A stretch of 6,376 bases of DNA from NCBI GenBank assembly GCA_964625125.1, contig CAZVAP010000034.1, forward strand, positions 1 through 6,376, read 5' to 3'. The DNA is from CAZVAP01 sp964625125 (GTDB lineage Bacteria; Patescibacteriota; Gracilibacteria; Absconditabacterales; Absconditicoccaceae). This document shows positions 1-6,376 of the stretch, piece by piece; the first letter of the stretch is position 1; every line of letters begins with the position of its first letter. Below the pieces are notes generated by a model. That model did not search any database and was not told where the DNA came from. It worked only from the letters and a program-made list of their open reading frames with translations. The translations under genes and the position numbers were made by a program.

Positions 1-2
1 AA

Positions 3-1544
3 CTTCAAAATCAAATTTCTAAACAGGCACCAGAATATGAAGATAAAATCACTCAGCAAACAGAACAAATTAAAAAGCAATATCCATATATTTCAGAAGA
101 TAAAGCTTATTTGCTTTCTGTTGCAAAATTACGAAAAGAAAATCCAGACTTTGCTAGTAAATTACAACTTGATGTAACTACACAAGCTGTTTTGAAAAGT
201 GTAGAAAATGAATTTTCAAACCTAAAACTTGACAAAATTGTTTCACAACAAGCTATTGAAACCAAAATAAATAATTTTGTAAATGAAAAAACTAATTTTG
301 ATGAAACAATAGCTAAACAATTTGAAGTAGATGAAAAATTAGATTTATCTTTTCAAAAATTACTTTCAAAAAAATATAAAGATTTGGTAGATGAAAACTT
401 TAATGACTTTGTTTCAAAAAATGAATGAAAAATCAATGTGAGTACTTTAGAAACTGATTATAAAAAGTATTTAAATTGACAACAAACTAAATTTAATGAA
501 TTGTTTAATAAAATAGGTTATATTTTATATAAAAAATTTAAACAAGATACCAAATCCTTTATAAAAGATTATAAACAAATAGCTTTAACAGAGTATACAA
601 AAGCAATTTTTAAATTATTTGATGAAAGTGTAGGTACTGAAAAAATTACTAAAGAATTTAATACAGAAAATTTTAATATAGAAAAAAATTGAGAAATTGA
701 ATTGAAATTTAAATATCAAAATACTCCATTAAAATTTGTAATTAGGCCTGATGGAAGAATATATATGACAAATTATTTAGCTAAAAAAAATCAAAATCCA
801 GATAAAATTATTAGCAATACAGAAGAAATTTATGAAGTTAAAGAAACAAGACTGAATACTCTTTTTAATTTTGTAAGTTTGCAAAATATTTTAATTCCAG
901 AAAAAATTGATTGGAAAAATATTTTAGTAAAAAACTGAAACTTAAAAGATATACTAAATTGAGAATTTGAAAGACAAATTGAATCAAAATTAGAAGAAAA
1001 TAATAAACTTTGAAATAAGGAATTAATGAAAGCAGAAGTAAAGTATGAAATGGAAGTTCAAAATTTAACACATAAATTATTATCTATTTATAGACCTCCA
1101 GTAGATAATAAATACTTAAATGCCGAAGGTTGAAAAATTGAAAATGGTTGAATTTTTACTTTTTTACAAAAATTTGAAAATACTATAAATACAAAAGAAA
1201 ATACATTTGATGTATTAAATAAATTACTTTCTAATGATAGATTTAAACAACTTACTGAAACAAGTTTATGAGACTGAGAAAATCAACTTACTACTTATAA
1301 ATTGTTTCAACAATTACATTTTTTAACTTGAGATTGAAAACTAAATTTAGGAAAAATTGATAAATTTATATCTAAACTTGAAAAAATTAGTTCAGTTAGT
1401 GATTTATCCAACTTACCACCGATAGAAAATTATAAATGGGAATTAGATAATAATAAACTTAAATTAGTTAAAGACAATCCAGATGAAGAATTAGAAACTG
1501 CTTTATGACAAGTAATTCCTAATTATTCTAGCATTGAAGTTTAA
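3..1544 (+). CDS. Hypothetical protein, charged and probably helical, 5' partial (code 25)
   Basis: I do not recognise this protein and assign no function. The frame is already open at the window edge and runs 513 residues to TAA at 1542-1544, provided TGA is read as glycine. There are 13 in-frame TGA codons (first at 426, 477, 690, 936 and 960) and about six other Gly codons. The first ~230 residues are very rich in Lys, Glu, Asn, Gln and Leu with few Gly or Pro, as expected for long helices or coiled coil. Near residues 234-265 a more mixed segment includes FVIRPDGRIYMTNYL, which looks like a beta-rich patch. The C-terminal third has several Gly-containing turns such as EGGKIENGG and TGDGK. 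There are no transmembrane segments and only sparse Cys. The start lies upstream of the window. A terminator-like hairpin follows, so it probably ends its transcription unit. That it is one gene rather than several is well supported: the frame is continuous and composition is uniform. Confidence 0.8.
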
Positions 1545-1566
1545 AAAATCTTGAAAAAAAATTTTT

Positions 1567-1595
1567 AAAAGCACTATGTGGGTGTTTTTATTTTT
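1567..1595 (+). terminator. Rho-independent terminator after the upstream gene
   Basis: The arm AAAAGCAC (1567-1574) can pair with GTGTTTTT (1582-1589), giving eight pairs with one G-U wobble around a seven-base loop. It is followed by A and a run of T. It starts 22 bases after the TAA at 1542-1544 and before the fmt start at 1607, where a terminator is expected. The stem is short, so strength is uncertain. Confidence 0.6.
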
Positions 1596-1600
1596 ATAAA
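1595..1600 (+). promoter_or_regulatory. Possible -10 box for a leaderless yidD-fmt mRNA
   Basis: TATAAA lies at -12 to -7 relative to the A of the ATG at 1607, the spacing at which transcription would begin at or very near the start codon. There is no purine-rich Shine-Dalgarno in the few bases before the ATG. I see no convincing -35 box, because that position is inside the upstream terminator hairpin. In DNA this AT-rich a chance match is likely, so confidence is low. Confidence 0.3.
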
Positions 1601-1606
1601 TTTTAA

Positions 1607-2797
1607 ATGAAATTTTTAAATAAATTAGCTATTTTGTTAATAAAACTTTATCAGTATACTTTTTCATCTCATACTTGAATATTTAAGGATTTTTTATATT
1701 CTAAGCCTGTATGTACTCACAATCCACATTGCTCAGAATATTGAAAACAATGCTTTGAAAAATATGATTTTTTAACTGCTTTAAAATTTACAATGGAAAG
1801 AATAATAAATTGCAAACCATCAAATACTATAAAATATGATCCTTCTTCATATAAAGTTATATTTTTTTCTTCAGCCCCAATATGAGTTCCTTTCTTAAAA
1901 AAGCTTGTAGAAGATAAAAGATTTGAGGTAGTTTGAGTTGTAACAATGCCTGATGCACCAGCTTGAAGAGGACAAAAATTAAAAGAAAATATTATAGCTG
2001 AAGAAGCTAAAAAACTTTGAATAACTAATATTTACAAGCCTGAAAAAATTAAAAATAATGAAAATTTGGTTAAACAACTTAAAAGTTTAAACCCTGACTT
2101 TTTTGTAGTTATTTCTTATTGAAAAATTTTACCTAAAGAAATTTTACAAATACCAAAATTTTGACCAATAAACATACATTGAAGTATTTTACCAAAATAC
2201 AGATGAGCTTCTCCTATTCAGTCAGTATTTTTAAATTGAGAAAAAGAAAGTTGAATCACCATAATGTATATGGATGAATGAATGGATACAGGAGATATTA
2301 TTAAAATATTGAAAATTCCTTTAGATAAAAAGGATAATGCTAAAACATTGATTGATAAGTTTATTAAATTTTGACCAGATTTTCTTGTAGATGTTTTATG
2401 GGATTTTTGAAAATGAAAATTAAAAAGAACTCCTCAAAATGATTCTGAAGCTACTTATTGTAGAAAATTTACTAAAGAAGATGGAAAAATTGATTTTAAA
2501 AATGAAACAGCTGAAGAAATTTATAGAAAGTTTCAAGCATTTTATCTATGGCCAGGAATATATGATATTTGGAATTGAAAATTAGTAAAATTTACAGATA
2601 TTGAAATTGACCCCGGGGTCGATACACCTAAAGAGCTTATTTGAAAAAGGATAGTTGACAAATCGACCCCGGGGTCTAAAAAAATAAAAGTCTATACAAA
2701 AGATTGAGCAGTGATAATTAATAAACTTAAATTAGAGTGAAAAAAGGAAATGACTGCTGAAGAATTTATAAATTGATATAAAGATTTTTTAGACTAG
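1607..2797 (+). CDS. fmt: YidD-methionyl-tRNA formyltransferase fusion protein (code 25)
   Basis: This is a 396-residue protein with two parts. Residues 1-80 resemble YidD, the small membrane-associated factor that helps Sec/YidC insertion. There is a hydrophobic/basic helix (LAILLIKLYQY, 8-18), then VCTHNPHCSEYG (35-46) matching the family's Cys-x-x-x-Pro-x-Cys-Ser-x-Tyr pattern, then RIINCKP and YDP (65-79). Residues 82-396 are Fmt, which formylates the initiator Met-tRNA from 10-formyl-THF. Fmt landmarks are MPDAPAGRGQKL (114-125), INIHGSILPKYRGA (188-201) and MDEGMDTGD (222-230). Catalytic Asn189, His191 and Asp227 have the same spacing as E. coli N106, H108 and D144. The C-terminal domain ends with LEGKKEMTAEEFING. 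There are 21 TGA codons among 27 glycines, and the stop is TAG. No stop lies between the parts and the Fmt homology begins directly after YDPSS, so Fmt has no obvious start of its own. The ATG lies 62 bases past the upstream stop without a Shine-Dalgarno. Fmt identity is near certain; YidD is confident from the Cys/Tyr pattern. Confidence 0.93.
2609..2623. repeat. GC-rich palindromic repeat, copy 1 (inside fmt)
   Basis: GACCCCGGGGTC (2609-2620) is a perfect 12-base palindrome, and the following GAT extends it to the 15-mer GACCCCGGGGTCGAT. That 15-mer is the exact reverse complement of copy 2 at 2662-2676. In the fmt frame it reads Asp-Pro-Gly-Val-Asp and uses CCC and GGG, codons almost absent elsewhere in the window. 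It sits in a part of the Fmt C-terminal domain where family members vary in length. Confidence 0.9.
2662..2676. repeat. GC-rich palindromic repeat, copy 2 (inside fmt, inverted to copy 1)
   Basis: ATCGACCCCGGGGTC contains the same 12-base palindrome (2665-2676) and is inverted relative to copy 1, with 38 bases between the two 15-mers. It is read in a different phase from copy 1, giving Ser-Thr-Pro-Gly-Ser, and again leaves the gene open. In the mRNA the two copies could pair as a 15-bp stem, or each could fold as a four-pair hairpin with a CCGG loop. Confidence 0.9.
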
Positions 2798-2798
2798 G

Positions 2799-2826
2799 AA
2801 AGTTTATTGATTTTCAGTAAGTTTTT
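2799..2826 (+). terminator. Possible weak terminator after fmt
   Basis: Starting two bases after the fmt TAG, bases 2799-2810 can pair with 2814-2825 as a 12-pair stem with three G-U wobbles and a TTT loop. The 3' arm ends in a run of five T. It is AT-rich and weak, but its place directly behind the stop codon favours a terminator, leaving pnp to its own promoter. Confidence 0.4.
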
Positions 2827-2837
2827 AATAAAACAAT

Positions 2838-2843
2838 GATAAT
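2838..2843 (+). promoter_or_regulatory. Candidate -10 box for pnp
   Basis: GATAAT, one base from the TATAAT consensus, lies 24 bases before the pnp ATG in the 70-base gap between fmt and pnp. Transcription would begin about 18 bases before the ATG, inside or just before the palindrome at 2846-2857. No well-spaced -35 box is visible (TTGATT at 2807 is 25 bases away), so this is a weak call in very AT-rich sequence. Confidence 0.28.
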
Positions 2844-2845
2844 TT

Positions 2846-2857
2846 ACTTAATTAAGT
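2846..2857. repeat. 12-base palindrome in the pnp leader
   Basis: ACTTAATTAAGT is a perfect palindrome whose end lies ten bases before the pnp ATG. It could be an operator-type protein site or a small hairpin near the start codon. Palindromes of A and T arise easily by chance here, so only the symmetry is certain. Confidence 0.35.
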
Positions 2858-2867
2858 TAATTTTTTA

Positions 2868-5060
2868 ATGATAAAAGAATTAGAAATTAAAAAAAAGGAA
2901 TTTGAGTTTGAGTGGAATGGAAAGAAAATAAGGTTTGAAACTTGACTTTTGGCTCCTCAAGCAGAAGGTTCAGTTGTAGTTCATTTTGACTGAATTAAGT
3001 TTTTATGAACAGCTACAATAAATAAAGATCCAGATGAAAATAAGGATTTCACACCCTTAACTGTAGATTTTAGAGAAATGTTTTATTCTGCAGGTAAGAT
3101 AGGTTGAGCTCCTTATAAAAGAAAGGAAGGTAAGCCTTCAGATGAAGCTATTTTAGTATCTAGATTAATAGACAGAAGCATTAGACCAATGTTTAAAGAC
3201 TGAATGACTAATGATGTTGTGCTAACTATTACTACTTTGCAAGTAGATAAAGAAAATTTATATTGAGTTCCAGGTATACTAGCTGCAAATTTAGCTGTTA
3301 TGTTAGCTTGAATTCCTTTTGAATGACCTGTAGGAGCTGTAAGAATAGGTTTTAAAGATTGACAATTAATTGTAAATCCTACAAAAGATGAAGTAACAAA
3401 AATGAATTTAGTAATTGCTTGAACAAAAGATACTATTACTATGATTGAAGCTGGAGGAGAGGATATTCCCTTGGATATTTTGATGCAGGCTATACAAGTA
3501 GCTCAAAAAGAGCTAAATTTCATTTGTTCTAAGATGGAAGAATTTTTAAATCAATTTAATATTAAACCTATAGAAATAGTTCAAAATTTACCTTCAGAAA
3601 AATTTTTAGAAAAAGCTGAAGAAATAGTAAAAAATTATGAAAATAAATTTTTCTTTACTAATAAAAAAGAATTTCAATCAGTATATGATGAATTTAAAAA
3701 TGAATTAAAAGCTTGGTATGAAAATTTGGATGAAGAAACAAAAAAACAGATAGTTCCTGAATGAAAAGATTTTAATGTTCAGTTAAATTTAGTAGTTTTT
3801 AAATCAGTAAAAAAATTGATTAGAAAGCATTTATTAAAAACTTGAGAAAGATTAGATGGTAGAAATCCTTTGGAAGTTAGGCCTTTATTTACTCAAGTTT
3901 GATTACTTGATAAAGTTCATTGAAGTGGCTTATTTCAAAGAGGTGAGACACAGGTATTATCTATAACTACTTTGGCTGCTCCAGGTAAGGTATTATTACA
4001 AGATACTTTGGAAAAAGATGATGAGGAAGAAAGATTTATGCATCATTATTATATGCTACCATTTTCTACAAATGAAGCCAGAAGCTACAGATGACAATGA
4101 AGAAGAGAAATTTGACATTGATATTTAGCAGAAAAAACTTTAAGACCAATTATACCAGATGAAAATGAATTTCCTTATACTATTAGAATAGTTTCTGAAG
4201 TGTTGTCTTCAAATGGATCAACTTCAATGGCAAGTGTATGTGCTAGTTGCTTATCTTTAATGGATGCTTGAGTTCCTATTAAAAAACCAGTTTCTTGAAT
4301 AGCTATGGGATTGGTTATTGAAAAATTAAGTGATAAAGAAATAAGTGAGTTTAGTAAAACAAATCCTTATTTGAAAATAGTAGAAATTTGAGATGAAAAA
4401 TATGGGTATGTAATTTTAACTGATTTACAATGACAAGAAGATTTTACTTGAGATATGGATTTTAAAGTAGCTTGAAGTAGAGATTGAATAAATGCTTTAC
4501 AAATGGATATGAAAGTAAAAGGTTTACCTACAATTGTTTTACAACAAGCAATTCAGCAATGAAATAAAGCTAGGCTTGAAATACTAGATTTTATGCTAAA
4601 AACTATTTCAAAGCCAAGAGAAAATCTTTCACCTTATGCTCCAAGGTTGTATACTCTAAATTTGACACCAGATGATGTTAGAAATATAATATGAAAGTGA
4701 GGTGAAACTATTAAAAAAATTATTGACCAAACATGAGTAGCAATTGATTTTAAAGAGGATGGAACAACTATAATAACTTCAGATAATGAAGAATGAGCAA
4801 AAAAAGCAATTGAAATGATTGAAGATATTATATGGAAGCCTGAAATTTGAATGAAATTAAAGTGAGTTATTACAAGAGTAGAAAGTTTCTGAGTTTTCGT
4901 AGATTTATGACACTGAAAGACGGGCTTATGTCATATTAGTAATTTATCAAAAGATTTTATTAAAGATCCAGCCAAGTTATTTAAAGTAGGTGATATTATA
5001 GAAGTTGAAATAGTAAATATTAAAGAAGATTGAAAAATAGAAATCAGAAGAATCGAATAA
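2868..5060 (+). CDS. pnp: Polynucleotide phosphorylase (PNPase), complete (code 25)
   Basis: This 730-residue protein is a 3'-5' exoribonuclease that uses phosphate to release nucleoside diphosphates. The family forms a cytoplasmic trimer and degrades mRNA. All domains are present: first RNase PH core (~13-212, with [12 protein letters not shown] at 98-109), helical linker (~215-325), catalytic second RNase PH core (~328-560), KH (~595-655, GKGG loop 609-612) and S1 (~660-728, ending IEIRRIE). Active-site landmarks are RREIGHG (412-418), SNGSTSMAS (448-456) and GDMDFKVAGSRDG (528-540). Asp525, Asp531 and Lys533 match E. coli D486, D492 and K494. About 25 extra residues (roughly 484-512) precede these aspartates compared with E. 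coli. Of 58 glycines, 36 are TGA. The ATG at 2868 gives the normal family N-terminus but has no Shine-Dalgarno. The protein ends right after S1 without the E. coli-type acidic tail. The assembly gap begins eight bases after the stop. Confidence 0.98.
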
Positions 5061-5068
5061 AAATTTAT

Positions 5069-5168
5069 NNNNNNNNNNNNNNNNNNNNNNNNNNNNNNNN
5101 NNNNNNNNNNNNNNNNNNNNNNNNNNNNNNNNNNNNNNNNNNNNNNNNNNNNNNNNNNNNNNNNNNNN
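5069..5168. other. Assembly gap of 100 N
   Basis: Exactly 100 undetermined bases, the usual placeholder for a scaffold gap of unknown size. The true distance between pnp and the next gene is therefore unknown, and the start of the GNAT-like gene, any pnp terminator and possibly further genes are hidden. Both flanks are AT-rich and use TGA for glycine, so the join is compositionally consistent but not proven. Confidence 0.97.
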
Positions 5169-5169
5169 T

Positions 5170-5625
5170 AAGTTGCTTGATAAATTAAATTATAAAGTAG
5201 AAGAAATTTGAGATACTATTAAAATTAAATTTTTCTTAGAATGAGAATATGTAGGCTTTGCTCAATATAATATTATTACAAAAAACAGAATAAATTTAGA
5301 AGAATTTTTAACTTCAAATTATAATACTACTTTTGATAAAGATTTACCTGAAGAAATGAAAGAAGAATATAAACTAATGGATAAAGTTAATATTTCAGGC
5401 TTAGGAACTAATATATTAGTTAAATTATTTGCTTATTTGATAAAAAAAGACTTTTCTGAAGTAGAATTAGTTAGCAGTAAATGAAGTGTATGATTTTATG
5501 AAAAAGTTTTTAACAAATTAGAAGAAGATAATTTTATTAATTGGGAAATATATGATTTACCTTGAGAAAATAAAGATCAATATATAATTTACTTAAAAGG
5601 ACCTCTTTTAGATTTGGATAATTAA
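5170..5625 (+). CDS. GNAT-like N-acetyltransferase, 5' partial (code 25)
   Basis: After the gap the frame is open for 151 residues to TAA at 5623-5625. The pattern suggests a GNAT fold, whose members move an acetyl group from acetyl-CoA to an amine. A strand pair with EGEYVGFAQYNI (24-35) resembles the early GNAT sheet. NISGLGTNILVKLFAYLIKK (74-93) resembles the acetyl-CoA-binding motif (R/Q-x-x-G-x-G/A) and its following helix, although the usual first Arg/Gln is Asn here. VELVSSKGSVGFYEKVFNKL (98-117) resembles the late strand and FYEK segment. The substrate cannot be inferred. Five of nine glycines are TGA. The stop is one base before the uvrB-like ATG, so the two are probably co-transcribed and translationally coupled. 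The start lies in the gap. A diverged GNAT-like protein of unrelated function remains possible. Confidence 0.6.
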
Positions 5626-5626
5626 A

Positions 5627-6376
5627 ATGGATAAAAAAAAATTAGAAAAAATATTATTTAATGATAAAAAATCTGTAGGTTCATTTTTTGATCATATGTT
5701 ATTAAAATTAAATGAGCATATAAAAAAATGATGAAAATGTCTCATAATCACTACTACAAAGAAATCTGCAGAAGAAATATCTAATTTACTTTTAGAAAAA
5801 GGCTATAAAGCCTATTTTTTGCATTCTGAAATTGATACTTTAGAAAGATTTGAAATTATAAAAAAATTAAGAACTTGAGTAATTGATATTTTAGTGTGAG
5901 TTAATTTATTAAGAGAAGGAATTGATATTCCAGAAGTAAGTTTTATTGCAATTTTGGATGCTGATCAAGAAGGTTTTTTAAGGTCAACAACTGCTTTAAT
6001 TCAAATTATATGAAGAGCAGCTAGAAATCCAAATTCAGAAGTTGTATTATATTGAGATAAAATTACTCAAGCAATGTATGAAGCTGTAATGGAAACCTAT
6101 AGAAGAAGAAATATTCAAGAAGAATTTAATAAAAAACATTGAATTACTCCTAAAATGGCTATTTCAAATATTAAAAACTTGGAAGCAGCTAAAGATGATG
6201 AAATAGATATTTTTGCAAAAAAAACTAATAATAAAAAGCTTAAGAAAGTAACAAAAAAAGAAAAGCAAATTATTTTAAAAAATTTACAAGAACAATTAAA
6301 ACAAGCAATTGATAATTGGGAATTTGAAAAAGCAGCTATAATAAGAGATCAAATAAAAGAATTAGAAGAACAATAA
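5627..6376 (+). CDS. uvrB: UvrB C-terminal half (helicase domain 2 + UVR domain), stand-alone ORF (code 25)
   Basis: This 249-residue protein aligns with the last ~250 residues of UvrB, the damage-verifying helicase-like subunit of UvrABC excision repair (full length usually about 660-680). Visible parts are the domain-2 entry [16 protein letters not shown] (35-50), [17 protein letters not shown] (66-82), motif [19 protein letters not shown] (87-104), motif VI QIIGRAARN (126-134) and KKHGITPK (169-176). A UVR helical hairpin follows at ~216-248 (LEEQ end), the part that contacts UvrC and UvrB itself. Walker A, the beta-hairpin and the UvrA-binding domain are all missing. This is not a frameshift at the start: the frame is closed by TAG at 5609-5611, and another gene fills the upstream sequence. 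The ATG is one base after the previous stop. Seven of eleven glycines are TGA, including a tandem TGA-TGA at 5729-5734. It may be half of a split UvrB, a truncated remnant, or an assembly artefact. The coding sequence itself looks intact. Confidence 0.9.

Noticed and set aside
865..1071. A 68-residue open frame on the minus strand, rich in Leu and Phe
   Set aside because: It is antisense to the recoded upstream gene. Its Leu/Phe-rich content is what the complement of Lys/Glu/Asn-rich AT sequence gives, and it has no family match or start signal.
2609..2676. Terminal inverted repeats of an insertion sequence or a CRISPR-like repeat pair
   Set aside because: The 38 bases between the copies are ordinary Fmt coding sequence that keeps the frame and aligns to the C-terminal domain. 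There is no transposase, and two inverted copies do not make an array.
2609..2676. Intrinsic terminator inside fmt
   Set aside because: The second palindrome is followed by an A-rich stretch, not a T-tract, on the coding strand, and conserved Fmt sequence continues for another 40 residues.
3441..3764. A separate small gene of 107 residues
   Set aside because: It is an internal piece of pnp bounded by TGA codons that are glycines. It is in frame with conserved PNPase sequence on both sides.
1607..5060. Multiple nonsense mutations making fmt and pnp pseudogenes
   Set aside because: Every interruption is TGA and falls at glycine positions, with no frameshifts and all catalytic residues kept. 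Recoding explains this; decay does not.
2868..5060. TGA = tryptophan (mycoplasma code 4) or selenocysteine
   Set aside because: TGG is used for Trp (for example pnp residues 16, 283 and 656). TGA aligns to conserved Gly in GKGG, RREIGHG and AGSRDG. There are far too many sites for selenocysteine.
6155..6376. A separate 73-residue UVR-domain protein
   Set aside because: It is the tail of the 249-residue UvrB-like frame; the preceding TGA at the KKHGITPK motif is a conserved glycine.

Overview
The window is an AT-rich stretch (about a quarter G+C by eye) from a bacterium that reads TGA as glycine (genetic code 25). This points to Gracilibacteria (BD1-5) or Absconditabacteria (SR1) of the Patescibacteria/CPR. 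Read with the standard code, every long gene breaks into short pieces. Read with TGA = Gly, five plus-strand frames open, and the TGA codons fall on invariant glycines of well-known families (for example the PNPase RREIGHG motif, the PNPase KH-domain GKGG loop, Fmt NIHGS and UvrB IIGRAARN). My hand count is about 82 TGA among 124 glycine codons. The stops are four TAA and one TAG, never TGA.

Layout, all on the plus strand: (1) 3-1544, the C-terminal 513 residues of a lysine/glutamate/asparagine-rich protein of unknown function, followed by a hairpin/T-tract terminator at 1567-1595; (2) 1607-2797, a single frame joining a YidD domain to a complete methionyl-tRNA formyltransferase (Fmt), with two GC-rich GACCCCGGGGTC palindromes inside its C-terminal domain; (3) 2868-5060, a complete polynucleotide phosphorylase (pnp); (4) 5069-5168, exactly 100 N, an assembly gap; (5) 5170-5625, the 3' part of a GNAT-like acetyltransferase; (6) 5627-6376, a 249-residue protein that is only the C-terminal half of UvrB (helicase domain 2 plus UVR domain), starting one base after the previous stop.

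The genes are housekeeping functions: translation initiation and membrane-protein insertion (yidD-fmt), RNA turnover (pnp) and nucleotide excision repair (uvrB part). I see no phage, transposase, CRISPR array, tRNA or rRNA. The points most worth a second look are the YidD-Fmt fusion, the paired palindromes that add short in-frame Pro-Gly turns to Fmt, and the stand-alone UvrB C-terminal half. None of the visible starts has a strong Shine-Dalgarno sequence. The fmt start sits where a leaderless mRNA would begin relative to a TATAAA box.
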